A stretch of 64,000 bases of DNA. Origin: Setophaga petechia. Its lineage: Eukaryota; Chordata; Aves; Passeriformes; Parulidae. Made by a program: the position numbers and the translations under genes. Position 1 is the stretch's first letter; each line of letters starts with the position of its first letter. Below the pieces are notes generated by a model. The model did no database searches. It had not been told where the DNA came from and was given only the letters and a program-made list of their open reading frames with translations. Location: the NCBI GenBank assembly GCA_024362935.1, contig JANCRA010000118.1:968134-1032133 (forward strand). The letters run 5' to 3'. Shown here one piece after another: positions 10,291 through 22,200 of this stretch.

Positions 10291-10560
10291 ATTGAAGTGA
10301 TCACTGCACAGACCCAGTTAGCACTGGAGCAGCAACATTTGCATAAAAACTACAAGCACAAAAACGCTCTGAAATGACAAATACAAGGGAACTGTATCGG
10401 ATTTGCATTAAATTAGTGACTGTGTGCAAGATGCCATTTAAATGGCAGGTGACTCGAAAATTTCTCTCCCTTTTAGTGGAAGAGACTGAAATGTTCATTT
10501 TCATGGTAAACAGTAACTGCACATTGATTTGGAGCTTGAAAGCATCTCCACAAATAGCTT
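10291..10560. promoter_or_regulatory. AT-rich island with octamer and 14-bp palindrome
   Basis: Contains ATTTGCAT (10401-10408), the POU octamer, and, 24 bp further on, the perfect palindrome GCCATTTAAATGGC (10433-10446). The segment is unique, lacks coding potential and is bounded by GC-richer DNA. An enhancer role is inference from motifs. Confidence 0.35.
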
Positions 10561-11935
10561 TCTCAGGGAGAGGGTTTGGAGCACAGAAACCACAGCACTG
10601 CCTTGCCCTGCATGGCTCTGAAACTCAGCAGCACAGCTTGAGTTTCTGTCATACACTTGGTAAAAAACCTGCAGTGACAACAACAAGAAACCCAAAGCCC
10701 CCCTGAACCTGGGGGGGCCAAACAATTCCCTGCAATTAGCAGGGAGAGGGATCTGATGGATTATTGCACACCAGGGCCATGGGTGAGGAGCAGCAGGGCC
10801 TGCAGGGAGCTGGAGGTGCCCACTGGCTGCTCCCTGGCAGCACCTGGGAGTGCCAGGGCAGAGGGATGGGGTTGGGGTTCAGCCCTGCAGCTTCTGGGTC
10901 CAATTTTTGATGGGCAGCCAAGTGAGATCCCAGGCTTGGATTGGTGTTCTCCATCAGCTCGTGGCTGTAGGAGAAAGCCCCCAGCCTGCTGGGGCTCTCA
11001 GTGGCCCCAGACTCAGCACAGAGCCTGGGTTCAGCCCTTTGCTGTCTGGATCCTCTCCCATCCCACTGGAGTGCCTGGGTGGGACCGAGCTGCTGGCTGG
11101 GGTAAACCTCACAGGGAGGCTTGAAGTGAGAGCTTTTCAGAGTCACCCTTTGGCTGAAAGAATTCTTCTCCTAACACATCTGAATGGGGCTATTTGGGGA
11201 TGAAAAATGTCAGTTCTTTCCTAAAACAGGCCCATTTGGAGAGGTCACTTGGCAGTGCCAGAGCAGAAGAAAGACTTTTCTCCCCAGGTTTTGCTGTGGT
11301 CACGGGTTGATAACTTGCTCAGGTTCAGTCCAGCAGTATCATTTTCAAGGAATTGTTTGAATGGCTTTAATGTGCCGTGAATCAAAAGAAGAAATTCCAC
11401 TCCTGGTAATTAAGATGGAATGGGTAATTATTTCTGTCTGTCTCCACATTCCCTTTCTGGAGGAGGAAGGAGAAAACTGAGCTTTCCAATGCCTTTGTTC
11501 TCTCCAGCACAGGAGCCCCAGGTTGGACCCACCAATGCTTGCACATATTTATTGGTGTCCCCCCAGCAGGAGCAGAATCCCTTGGAAAACTGAGCCTACC
11601 TAAGAAGAGAAGGGAAACAGGAGCTGGTGTGAGCAGAGAACCCTCAGCTGCTCTCCTCTGCCCCACTCCCACACCTTGCTCCAAGTGCTTGACAAATTGA
11701 AGATCAACAAGAAGGAACAGCCAGGGCATTGGAAATGGCATGGGAGCCATTTGGGAACGTGGCACCGAAACCTGCCAGGGTCCTTGGCTGGGGATCACAG
11801 GGTGCCAGTGGAACCTGAAACCCCCAGGAGCTTTCCCAGCTGCTGGTCCCGACTGTGAGGGACACGAGGGGCAGGGCCGGGCTCTCCCTCCTCGCTCCTG
11901 TCTGTGACCCCAGGCCGCCAGCCCTGCCCCTGCTG
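10561..11935. other. Unique sequence, no gene seen
   Basis: About 1.4 kb of ordinary unique DNA. Frames at 10736-11146 and 11382-11939 on the minus strand (136 and 185 codons) show no domain or consistent codon bias, and other frames overlap them. Confidence 0.45.
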
Positions 11936-12342
11936 TCAATCACAGGTCAATCACAGGTCAATCACAGGTCAATCACACATCAATCACAGGTCAATCACAG
12001 GTCAATCACAGGTCAATCACACATCAATCACAGGTCAATCACAGGTCAATCACAGGTCAATCACACATCAATCACAGGTCAATCACAGGTCAATCACACA
12101 TCAATCACAGGTCAATCACACATCAATCACACATCAATCACACATCAATCACACATCAATCACACATCAATCACAGGTCAATCACACATCAATCACAGGT
12201 CAATCACAGGTCAATCACAGGTCAATCACACATCAATCACAGGTCAATCACACATCAATCACAGATCAATCACAGGTCAATCACAGGTCAATCACACATC
12301 AATCACAGGTCAATCACACATCAATCACACATCAATCACACC
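11936..12342. repeat. 11-bp two-variant minisatellite, 37 units
   Basis: There are thirty-seven 11-bp units, TCAATCACA plus a two-base suffix. The suffix is gg (g-type) or ca (a-type), with one ga unit (30th) and one cc unit (last). All the variation lies in the last two bases. Run lengths, starting with g-type, are 3,1,3,1,3,1,2,1,1,5,1,1,3,1,1,1, then the ga unit, then 2,1,1,2 and the cc unit. The opening 3+1 pattern repeats three times as a 44-bp higher-order unit. Open frames crossing it (Ile-Thr-Gly-Gln-Ser and Asn-His-Thr-Ser words) are artefacts of an 11-bp stop-free unit. Confidence 0.97.
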
Positions 12343-12635
12343 TCAGTCCCCGCTGCCTGGGCTCACATCGGGCCATGTTTTGACAAAAGGTGGGGAGGGA
12401 GCGGCTGTCAAAGCCCTGAAGGCGAGGGGAAAGGCAGAGAGCTGAGCTGGGGAGAGAACCGGGGCATTTATTATCCAGGGAAGGGATGGGGCCTTGTAGG
12501 ACAGGCAGAGCTGGAGCTGCAGCCACAGGTGTGTGGGGACATGTGGGGTGGAGCTGGTGCTGCTTCAGAGGAATTTGGGTGGCTTCAGAACAAAACAGAG
12601 CACAAGGTCTGAGCAAGGGGGGAAGGAAGAAAAAC
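12343..12635. other. Unique spacer, no gene seen
   Basis: GC-rich unique DNA between the 11-bp array and a split CR1 copy. Nothing recognisable. Confidence 0.4.
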
Positions 12636-12718
12636 CCCAGAATTATAGAACAGCCTGAGTGGGGAGGGACCCACAGGACCATCGAGTCCAGGCCCTGTCC
12701 CTGCCCAGACCCCCCAGC
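12636..12718 (-). mobile_element. CR1 LINE, 3' piece of a copy split by an LTR-like insertion
   Basis: Antisense CR1 3' end (CCCAGAATTATAGAACAGCC, then GGGAGGGACCCACAGGACCA). It stops at CCCCAGC (12712-12718), and the same copy resumes at 13175. In the uninterrupted copy at 6896-7140 the two halves are contiguous, which shows that 12719-13174 was inserted later. Confidence 0.88.
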
Positions 12719-13174
12719 TGATGTCTCAGGTTTTAGCTTTCATATTTTTCAGATTTTGTTCTGCTTTAGTGTGTGGGTCTGGGCTTCATTTTATTGGATG
12801 GTGAGCTCTGTGCACAGAGCAGGGAGACAAAACAATTCCTGCTCCAGCTGGGGACCAAGGACAAATGATCCAAACCTCAGGCCCAAGAACACAAACAACG
12901 TGGGCTGGAGAGAGAAAAACAAGAAGGATGGGACTGCACAACCTAAAGCTGTAATTGAACAATTAACTCCAATATGCAAATGGACCAGAACTTATAAAAG
13001 TGAGAGACCCCGTGACTGGCTGTGCATTTTGGGACCATTTTGGGTTGTGCTGCCCAAGGTGGATCCATTGAAGCCTCTTTATAAATCCCTGCTTTATTCT
13101 TTAGCTCTGTCCAGTCTCTGTTCCAGGTCAGCCTGCACAAGGCATCAGTTTTTGGTGACCACGAAGGGACAAAA
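12719..13174 (+). mobile_element. LTR-like retroviral insertion with primer-binding-site-like tail, nested in CR1
   Basis: This 456-bp insert starts with TG. It has a TATA box (TATAAAAG, 12993-13000) and a late ATAAA word near 13081, followed by a T/C-rich stretch, the usual order in an LTR read on plus. A plausible LTR end, CA, is at 13146-13147. Five bases later an 18-nt segment (13153-13170) begins TGG and resembles a retroviral tRNA primer-binding site, and the insert then ends in AAAA. The flanks share GACCCC(C)CAGC, 10-11 bp, longer than a normal retroviral target duplication. I infer a passerine endogenous retrovirus LTR. No viral gene remains. Confidence 0.72.
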
Positions 13175-13322
13175 GACCCCCAGCAAGCCCAGCCTGGGCA
13201 TCCCTGCAGCTCTGGCAGCCTCGGGGCCGTGCCCATTCCCTGGGCAGCCTGGGCAGTGCCAGCACCCTCTGGGGGAAGAGCCTTGCCCTGAGCTCAGCCT
13301 GAGCTGCCCTGGCCCAGCTCAG
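13175..13322 (-). mobile_element. CR1 LINE, 5' piece of the split copy
   Basis: It continues the antisense CR1 text (AGCCCAGCCTGGGCATCCC, then GGGGGAAGAGCCTTGCCC) of 12636-12718. Similarity to the 6.9, 35.5 and 54.4 kb copies ends near CTGGCCCAGCTC at about 13320. An open frame of 351 codons (12486-13541, plus) runs through the CR1 halves and the insert and is not a gene. Confidence 0.88.
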
Positions 13323-13741
13323 CCATTCCCTGCTGAAAGGTGCAGGAAACTCCCCCATCCCTGCAGGCTCTGCTCTCAGGGGATGGGGAGGCTGCTGTGC
13401 CCCAGCCCAGGGCTGCTGTGCTCAGCTCCCCTCAGGCACTGGGGACCCCACAAGCAGCCCCACCTGCGGGGCACAGCACTGAAGGTGAGGTGTTTGTGGG
13501 ATCCCCAAAGCTCTGATCCACCCCAGCATGGGGATCCCTGAGCTGCTGGAATTCTCTCATTTAACCTGGATGTCACCAGAGCCCCAGATCCACCTGGGAA
13601 ATGAGAGCTCCCAAAATACTTGATATAAACTAGAAGAACCCAATACACATCTTATATCAAGTTTGGAGTCAGGATTTTCCTCCTCCAAGGGAATTTTAGG
13701 CCTTTATAGGAATTATTTTGCCCATTCTTCAAATCCAGGTG
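13323..13741. other. Unique sequence, no gene seen
   Basis: Ordinary unique spacer between two CR1 copies. Confidence 0.4.
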
Positions 13742-13830
13742 AAGCTGTTCCTGCCCAGGGCAGGGGGGAGGGACTGGATGCCCCTTAAGGTCCCTTCCAA
13801 CCCAGTCCATTCTGTGATTTTATCATTCTC
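13742..13830 (+). mobile_element. CR1 LINE 3'-end fragment
   Basis: GGACTGGATGCCCCTTAAGG followed by TCCCTTCCAACCCAGTCC and ATTCTGTGATT is a sense CR1 terminus. It is 5'-truncated to about 90 bp. Confidence 0.8.
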
Positions 13831-15230
13831 CTGAGAGATTTCACAATTTCTCATTCATTTTCTTTGATTCTGAGATGGGATTTTTTCCCCCCCTGTAAAA
13901 TTCTGAGCAGATGGAAAAGCTTTGGGGATCATGTAAACCTCTTGGGTTTAATGACTGAAATGTCTCCCACCTGTTCTACTTTTTAAAACTGAATAGAATT
14001 TTAATACCAATGGGGGGAAAAAAAGCTAAAATGAAAAATCACTTCAAAAGGAAAATCAAAACAGTTCCACTCTGTGGCTTTTTTTTTTTTTTTCCCTCAA
14101 ATAAAACATGATTGAAGTCAACATGTTCCTGAGCAACATCTCACTCATCAAAAGTGGCATTTACTGACAGAACAACGTTTTCTCCCTGAAATGAGCTCTC
14201 AGTTTGGGATCCCGGGGTAATGACATTAAATGTGAGTCCTTGGTGGCTCTGACTGTGGAGAGGAGACACAAATGATAGTGTGGGCCAGTGATTATTCTCC
14301 TCTCCTCCACTACAACAAAATAACCCACAATCATCCAGTGGAGCTTCTGCTCCACAGCCTCCCCAGCACAGAGGCACAATTAGAGAGCTGGGGCTGCCTC
14401 CTGAAAACAGGGGCAATGAACCACAGCATTGAACAAAGAGAGGTGCCAGCAAGAGCTAAGAGACAACACTTTTCTTGGTTCAATGGCCAAATGGAAAAAA
14501 AAATACATTTTGAGTTAACCTGAATTGAAATTTTTTCAATTTTTCCAGTCAAGCAAAAAGTTGAAAAAAAAATTAATGGCAGATTGCTTTTTGTTTCAGC
14601 CTCTTTTTATTTTCTGTTCCATTACTTTTCCAGCTCCTTTCAGGGGAAGTTTCAGAGCCTGTTTCATCACTCCCAGCCTACAGGTTTGTAGTGGGGGAGA
14701 AACAAGTTTTGCCCAAAGTGATTTTGCCAGTGGTGGAGGTTTGGCTGGGCCTCGCAGAGCTGGGAGTGGTCTGTGCTCAGACAGGGGGTCCATCTCAGCT
14801 GACAGCTGGTCCCACATCCCTGGTGGGACCCCATTTGCTCCTGATCTGGCACTGCTGCTCCCTGCAGACAACTAATTGAGGAAAAAACTCTCAGTTCTGA
14901 TTATTGGAGCTCTCCATGAGGTGGTTGGGTTTGGAAACGTCTCCCAGTGGGAGCAGACCAGAGCAAGCCTCAGGGAATTCTTTCCCACTCCTGTGTTTGG
15001 TTTGTTCTTGTGCCAAAACTGCAGATTTCCTTACACCAAAATGTTTGGTCAATCCATATTGATGTCCCTGAGTCTGCCACTTTAAAATATTCCAGAGCAT
15101 TTAGGAATTCAGTGTTCTCAGAGCTTCACTTCTTCCAGTTTCTTTTCAGAAATTGCTTCACATTTCCCTAATCTGTCATCAAAAGACAGGGATGCAAAAC
15201 AAAACATCTCATTTCCAGATCCCCACGAGC
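13831..15230. other. AT-leaning unique sequence with a 15-nt T tract; no gene
   Basis: Unique DNA with a T run at 14079-14093 and A/T-rich stretches at 14000-14130 and 14490-14580. No supported exon. The tracts could be remnants of old insertions. Confidence 0.45.
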
Positions 15231-15233
15231 CAC

Positions 15234-15284
15234 ATTAAATTCAGGATTTTGAGAGCACCATGTGTGGTGCAAAAAAAAAAAAAA
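15234..15284 (+). other. ATTAAA word followed by a 14-nt A tract
   Basis: ATTAAA at 15234-15239 is followed 31 nt later by A14 (15271-15284). The spacing is slightly long for a polyadenylation signal and I see no retrocopy upstream, so this is only a weak hint. Confidence 0.2.
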
Positions 15285-18200
15285 TGTGGATGAAACCCTT
15301 CTTAGATTCTGCTTCTGCTTTTCCTGAAGTTATGGGACACCCACTCAGCCCAAAGCAAAATCTGTTTTGCGCCCAGATCCAGCTGTGGGAATGGGCAGGA
15401 GGAGCTGGATTTGGGTTGCTCTCTTTAATCCTGGTTCCTACATCTGCCCCCAGCCTAAACCTGCTGCTGGGAGAAAAACAAAAAACCAACCCCAAACCAC
15501 CTGGACCTGCCTGTCAGTAAATCCATCTTCTCAAACTCTCCTCAGCACCCTCCCTCCCAAATCTTCCCAGCCCTTCCCTTTCTGAACCTGGCCTTCCTTA
15601 GGGTGCAGAATTATTGGAGTTCCATCCAGAATTTAAATCAAGACCTCCTGCAGGTGTCCCCTGACGGGCTGGTGACATTTCCAGAGGAAACTCAGCTGCA
15701 CAGCATGGCAGAGCTCCCACTGCTCCCTGCCAGGCTGAGTGAGGTCCTCCCTGCTTCCAGAACAGCCTGACCTGAGCCTTACCTGCCCACAGAGGGGAAG
15801 GGCAGGGATAACAGGATTAGAACAGCTCCATCATGTAAATCATGAAAATACACAACATGTGCTCTAAGGGGATCTGTGGAGCAGAGGAGCCCCAGGCCTC
15901 CTGCAAGGAGCAGGGCAGGCTGGAACTTTGGGGTTGGCCTGGCAGATGGTTCTGGGCTCCTCTGGGAATCCCCTGCCTGAAATCAGGCTGGAAAAGTGAG
16001 GGATGAGCTCTGAGCCAGTCACTCCCTGCAGAGAGGGAAGAGGAACTGAGACCTCCAAGGATTGATTCCTCTCCTCTCATTACAGGCAAAACCTTTCCCA
16101 GAGAACCTGGAACTGCCATAAAATGATAAATATCATGTTTATTTATAACCCAGTGTTTTCTGAGGAAGTTGGGCTTGGGCTTAGGGAATGAGGCCCAGGA
16201 CTCCTCAGAAATGAAGGTCCAGGTTTGCTTTGGACTGAGAGATAATAATCAGGGTCAGGGTGAAGGCTGGTGTTCAAAGCCAGGAATGGAAGACCCAAAA
16301 GACAAAACAATGAGGTGCAGACTGCCTGAAAATTTGACTGAATAAACCTTGAGTCACTTAGCTGGGACATAATCAGGAATTATCTGGTTTTAATATTGTT
16401 CTTTAAGAAAACTGAGAGACCAGCAGTAGGGACTGTCAGCAGCCCTGCAAACACGGCCTGAAGGTGAAATGACTGTTTAGCCTGAGGAAGAGACGGTGAG
16501 ATAACAACCTTCAAACAGGAGAAAAGAAAAAAAAAAAGAGAGAGGAATTTATTCTTCGTGCCCCTGATGAAAAGTGAAGGAGAAATGGGTTGAAATTGCA
16601 GCAGAATGAGTCTGGTCTGACAGCAGACAGGCTGTGTCTGAGGCTGTTTCTGAGAAGTGCTGAGCTCATGGTCCAGGTTAGGGGCAGAGCCTGCCCTGCT
16701 CAGGGAGGTGACTCCGAGCTCTGCAGGGGTGGGGTGGGCAGCATTTCCTGGCTTGAGGCAGGGGAGAGACCCTCTGACCCCCAGAGCCTTTCCTGCCCCT
16801 TTCCCTTTTTGTGCAGTTTCAGTTCTGATGTTTCCCAGCTCTCCCAGGGAGTCCTGGATAAATCTGCTGGGCAAATCCAGTTCTTCCCTGTTTGTCAGAG
16901 CACAATCAGCATTTCAGGGTCATTTCCCAGTGCCTGAAACACCTGAGCCTTCAATATGGGTTCATTTGGGGTTCAATCTGCCATAAATGCAGCTGCCCCT
17001 GCTGTCACCTGCCCAGGGGAGAGGTCTGTTGGCACTGTGAGCTCTGGTGCACAGGCCCCTGCTGCAGGTGGGATAAACCCCAGGATGCTGGCCAGGCAGG
17101 GAGGGAGCTGCACCTCACTCCTGAGCTGCTCAGTCTTTGGGGACAGGAGAAGGAGTTTCATTTTGCTTTGCAGACTTTAGCTTCATTCACTCTTTCCAGT
17201 TCCTAACGCAGCTGCAAATCACTGAAAAAAGAAACATGGCCAAAGGCAGGAGCTCCCCCAGCTCCAGAACTGTTCCCAGTCCAGGACACCTGTGGAATTC
17301 CAGGATCTGCCTCTCTCCCAGGTCCTCACAGCCCCTCTCCTATAGAAATATAAAAAACTGAGAGCTGGGATCAGGGGATCCAGAGAAGATAAAAATCTGC
17401 TCCAGATCTTGGTATTTAGACCCTCAACTTCCAGACAAAGCTCTGGGAATGCCTGGTTTTAACTTCAGCTACAATATCAGCAACCCCTATCCCAACAGCA
17501 CGGGATGAATTCTATAGGATCACCTGGGGTTTAAGATCTGAGATCCATGGGCAACTCTGCTATTTCTGCCTTAATCTTTTAAGGCCATCAAGCCTCAAAA
17601 TAAGAGCAATAAGAACACATGCACATGAACAACTCAAACTGGAAGGTTCCAAAGTAATGAAAACCCTGACCCCATTCTGTGAAGTTGCTGAAGCTGCTCA
17701 CTCCAGCTCTGTTGAGTCATTCTGGTTTGATGAAGTCAGACCCTCTCTCACTCAGCCTCTTACAGAGGCTTCACATCTGAAATTCCACACGTCTCCAACA
17801 ATAAAGGGATCCTGGAGAAGGGAAGTTGAAAAGGAAATGAAAACAAACCCCAAAGTTGTAATGAGGCACTCTTGACTTATCAAAGCACTTCGACATCTTT
17901 GAAACAAAATGAAAAAACAGAAACAAATGGTCTTAAAATTCTGTGCCAGGGGAGTCCTCTGGAAGGTTTAATGATGGCAAAAGTGAGGAAACTGCTTAAA
18001 AATGGCCAAGTTGGATGGGGCTTGGAGCAACCTGGGCTAGTGCAAGGTGTGCAATGGGATGGGGTTTAAGGGAATTCCAACACAAACCTTTTAGGACTTT
18101 ACGGATTCTCCATCAAAGCTCTCCAGACCAACAAAGACACTGAGATGTGACAGGGTGGCCCTCGAGGGGTGACACGACTAGGGACAATCCATTGTGTCTG

Positions 18201-18600
18201 CAATGCAGCACAGACCCAGTCTGGGGAGACAGCACAGGCAGAGGGAGCTGGGACACGAGGAAGGGCAGGTCAGAGGTTCCAGACATCAGGAAAGGACCAG
18301 GCTGGGCAAAAAAATCCATCTCCAGCACCTCCTGGGATGTCAGAGAAGGTTCTGGGAGCTCTGCCCACCCGGGAGCATCCCAGTGCCAGCAGCGTGGCTG
18401 CTTCCCGGGAGAGGGACAGCGATGGGGATCCTCATCCCACAAAACTCCCTCAAAGGCTTTCATGGGAAGATGGAGCCGAATGCTTGGAGCTATTAGCAGG
18501 CAATTAAAGCTAATGTGGCAGCTAGCAGAAAGATCCCAGCCAGGCACTTCACTCCACTTTAATCTTTGAAAATGTTCACAGCTCTAATCAAGGAATAAAA
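15285..18600. other. 3.3 kb of unique sequence, no gene seen
   Basis: Mixed composition, no tandem arrays and no recognisable mobile element. A purine-rich A-tract lies at 16528-16543. Frames of up to 164 codons (16380-16874, minus) are domain-free and overlapped by frames on the other strand. Confidence 0.45.
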
Positions 18601-18622
18601 GGGAAAATACACTGAGATGTGC

Positions 18623-18645
18623 ATATATATATATATATATATATA
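18623..18645. repeat. (AT)n dinucleotide microsatellite
   Basis: About eleven uninterrupted AT units, embedded in an AT-rich stretch (18560-18670). Confidence 0.95.
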
Positions 18646-18989
18646 AAATGTAAAAACATATATCAGAGCATTAACTTTCATTGTCAAATCACGTCGGGAA
18701 TTGCTGAATGAGGTAAATACGAGGACAAATGTACAGACAATTGCCACAATCCTGCTCATGGCTTTCATTTCCAAATGAGCCTCACACAACTCATCCCCAC
18801 ACAAACCACTCCGGGAGAGGGAAGGGAAGAAAATAGGAAGGTTTGAGATGGCGAATAAAATCACATAAAAGGCATAAAAATCTGCAAGAAAGCAGGTGGG
18901 AGAGGGCTGGGGTTTAGCTGGGGGGGTTGTTGGAGGGTTGACAGAATAATTAAAGACAGAACTGAGAGAAAAATAAGGTAAATATACAG
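18646..18989. other. AT-rich unique sequence between two AT-rich repeats
   Basis: Unique. A 184-codon minus-strand frame (18559-19113) covers this stretch and the repeats on either side. It reads as Ile/Tyr/Leu low complexity over the repeats and I reject it as coding. Confidence 0.4.
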
Positions 18990-19180
18990 TGTAGAATAAT
19001 ATATAGAATATTATAGAATATAGAACAATATAGATTATAGAATAGTATAGATTATAGAATAATATCGAATATATAATATAGATTATAGAATAAAACAGAT
19101 TACACAATAACACAGATTATAGAATAATGTAGATTATAGAATAATGTAGATTATAGAATAATGTAGAGTATTGAATAATG
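18990..19180. repeat. Degenerate AT-rich minisatellite, 17-bp core (GATTATAGAATAATGTA)
   Basis: The left half is a scrambled TATAGAATA series. The right half (from about 19110) settles into a regular 17-bp unit repeated three times. The gradient from degenerate to regular suggests recent expansion on the right side. Confidence 0.9.
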
Positions 19181-19236
19181 AAAGTTTAATGCAAAAATGG
19201 GGGAGGGGCACATGGATAAAAGGGAGAAAAGCAGAA

Positions 19237-19251
19237 GGGGGGGGGGGGGGG
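19237..19251. repeat. Poly(G) run of 15
   Basis: Uninterrupted G15 immediately after AGCAGAA. Such runs can form quadruplexes and are error-prone in sequencing, so the exact length should be treated with caution. Confidence 0.95.
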
Positions 19252-22200
19252 CATCTCCTCCTGCTTTCTCTAACGGGGAGGGAAGATGGGGCAGTGCCCT
19301 CCTGCTGCCCCCAGAGCCAGTGGGACCAGGGTGGGCCCTGCCCTGGTGCCCCTGATCCTTCCCCATCCCTGACACTGCTGGTGCTGGCCCTGTGTGTGCC
19401 CAGGGAGCCAGGGGGGAGAGCAGCTGTGCCTGCCAGCCCAGCGTGCCTGGCTCTGGGATCATTTACACAGCTTTGGCATGATACTGCAGCTCAAGGCAAA
19501 ACCAAGGGTTTCCAGTGCTGAGAGCCATTCCCAGAGCTGGCTGCTCCCAGAACCTGGATGTTGGCAGTGAAACATTCTCCGTGCTCAGCTCATGGCCCCA
19601 GTGCTCTGCGCTTTGGCTTGGGCCACATTTGCCATCTGGACCTGGGGCCTGGACTGGACTCGGGGAGCTGCTGCGTGGGCTCAGGCTCAGGGCCAGAGCT
19701 GCAGGGAGCAGGGGGCTCCAGGAGATGGGGGCAGCAGCCTGGGAAGCCCAGGAGGAGCTGCCTGTTCCCCAGCACACAGCACCTGTGCCCAGAATGAACA
19801 GGCAGGAGCACCAGAGGCCGGCCCACGCCAGAGCAAGGGGCACCAGGAGCTCCCTCCCAGGAGAGCTGCAGCTCCTCCCAGCCCTCCCGAGCAGTGAGGG
19901 AGAGGCAGTTCCATTGAATCAGCACTTTCCAAATGTCAGTGGCAATTGGAATCAAAGCTGCGTGCCTGCAGCAGGCACAGCAGGGCTATAACAATAACAG
20001 GAATATTATTATGGAGTTAAGTGCCTGCATTAAACTCTGCACTCCCAGGGCTCACCTGCTTGAGGAGTTTGGGTTTGTGGAACCTGAGGCAGCAGTGCTG
20101 GAGTGTTGGGCAGGTCCTCAGAGAACTGAGGACAGTGCTAAGCATCCTCTTGTTTATCTTCCATCACCATTCAGCACAATTAATTTGCCTTCTCCAGCCT
20201 GACCTTTCCTTCCCTGCACCACCCACTTATCAGTTTCTCAGCCTGTGTGAACCTACTCCCAGCCCTGTAACAATGATTCCTCACAGCTCTGGGTAAAATA
20301 TCGGGTCCCTTCTGGATCACCCTCCACAACCCTCTGAGATTCACTGGAATGGGACATCTGTGGCCAGAATGCCTCTTCCTCCCTCCCTCTGTGTCCCTTC
20401 TGCCAGGGAAGGAGCAGCCCACAGACGGTGCCTTCTTTTCCCACCCCAGCTCAGCCCATGGGCAGTGAGAGGTAGAAGAGAAAACCCATGAGATCCTGTT
20501 TGTTAGGGTCCCCTCGTTTTTTAAAAATGCCTGGGGACACAAAAAGTATTTCTGGTTTCATGTACTCAGCAGGTTCAAAGTGTTTTGGCAAAGCAGCAGA
20601 CATGAAGCTGAAAACTCCTTTAGCTTTGCTGAAAGGAAACAGAATCCAAACAGGAAAAAAAGTGCTCAGCAGAAGATGCAGAGAAATGTGGATCTGCAGT
20701 GCCCTGGTCTGCAGTAACAGAGCCACCCTGGGCCCTCCTGCTGTCCCCTGTGCTGCCCAGCTGCCCGTGGCACAGGAAGGAGGGGCTGGTGTTGGAGCAG
20801 GCACCCCTGCCCTGGGGCCGAGGCACTGCTGCTCAGGGGGGTTCAGTTCAGCACACAGCCTTTGGTCCCCAGCAGTCACAGCTGATCTGAGAGATGCCAG
20901 GGGGAAAAATCATCCTTTGGTGTGGATGTGATGGCAGCAGGGCAGCCAGGCTGGGAGGGCTGCACAGGGAATGTGAGCCCAGGGTTAAACTGCAGACCCA
21001 CACCTGTCTGGGTGGGAAAAGCAGCCGGAGTGGGAAGGGACCTGGAGCATCCTGCTGGCCCCATGGACACACCGTGCCCAGGTGTTACCACACAGCAGGG
21101 CTGGCTCCTGTGCTGCTCTCCAGGCATCTGCTGGGCACGAGGAGCCCATCCTGCATCCATTCCCCAGCTCAGCCAGCTGCTGCTCCATGGAAATGTGCCC
21201 AGGAAAAGAGCAGCGAGGGAGGAAGCACCAAGGGGCTGCAGGAGAAGGGAGCAGGATCCAGCTGGATGTCAGCAGCCAAAATAAGCCTCATGTTTTCCAG
21301 GCAGAGGGGCTGGCAGCTGAGGGGGGAGCCTTATTTACACCCCCAGGGGCTGGTGCCAGACTGCAGTGATGGCATGGCTGGGCACAAGGTGGGGAATATC
21401 AACCCTGCACCCTCCAGAGATGGGAAGAACAGAGGCCCATCAATCCCAGTCCCCAAGGGCAGGACAGTTACTGCCTCACTCACACACACTCCCAATTGCT
21501 TTGCCAGTTTGGCTCCAGCCCTGCAGTGACTCAGAATGCAGCCACTCCATCACTGCTGAGCGGGGCTGTCAGTGCCTCCCACCAACCTGGGCAAAGCCAA
21601 GCTCCAGCCCCAGATCATCCCACCAGAGCCTCCCACTCCTGCAGGGCCCAGCTCAGGCTGGCTGGGCTCCTCTGCAGGCAGTGGAGCAAGGGAGGAGTTC
21701 CCCAGGGAGTGACTGAGCCTTCTCTAACAAAGATGTTAGAGACTGGGGCTGAACTGCCCTTGGTGTGTCAGGATTTCCCAGAGAGCCAGCTCAGACCTGG
21801 GCCTGTATTCCAGCAGCTGGGATTGCTCTCCAAGTGACAGCAGGAATCCCCATGGAAGGAAATCTCATTTTCCTGGTTGCTTTGTGGCTCCTGCACTGAC
21901 AATCCCAGAATCCATGGATTTTCTTGGCAGGTCTGCAATTATCTTCTCCTTCCCTGTGTCCCTCTCCCCTGACATAATACAGCATTCCTTCTCCCCCAGT
22001 CCTAAGCACAGTGTAACTCCTGTGGGATCAGCTTACACAAATCCTGGTGGATGCAGCCCTCATGAGACAGCTTCTTGATATCAACTTATGGGAGCAGGCT
22101 GCCCAAAGCCACCTCAGAGTGTGGAGAATGCCATAGACACAAATTTGCCTGTTTGTGTTGATCTACAAGAACATTTTTTACTGCCAGAGAGCTGCAAACT

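Noticed and set aside
11936..12342. CRISPR-like array
   Set aside because: Units are 11 bp and contiguous with no spacers, unlike the 23-47-bp repeats and unique spacers of CRISPR, and the DNA is vertebrate.
12486..13541. 351-codon plus-strand open frame
   Set aside because: It runs through two CR1 halves and an LTR-like insertion, which cannot be a single exon of a real gene.
18559..19113. 184-codon Ile/Tyr/Leu-rich frame resembling a membrane protein
   Set aside because: Its hydrophobic look comes from the AT-rich repeats at 18990-19180 and the AT microsatellite, not from a conserved sequence.
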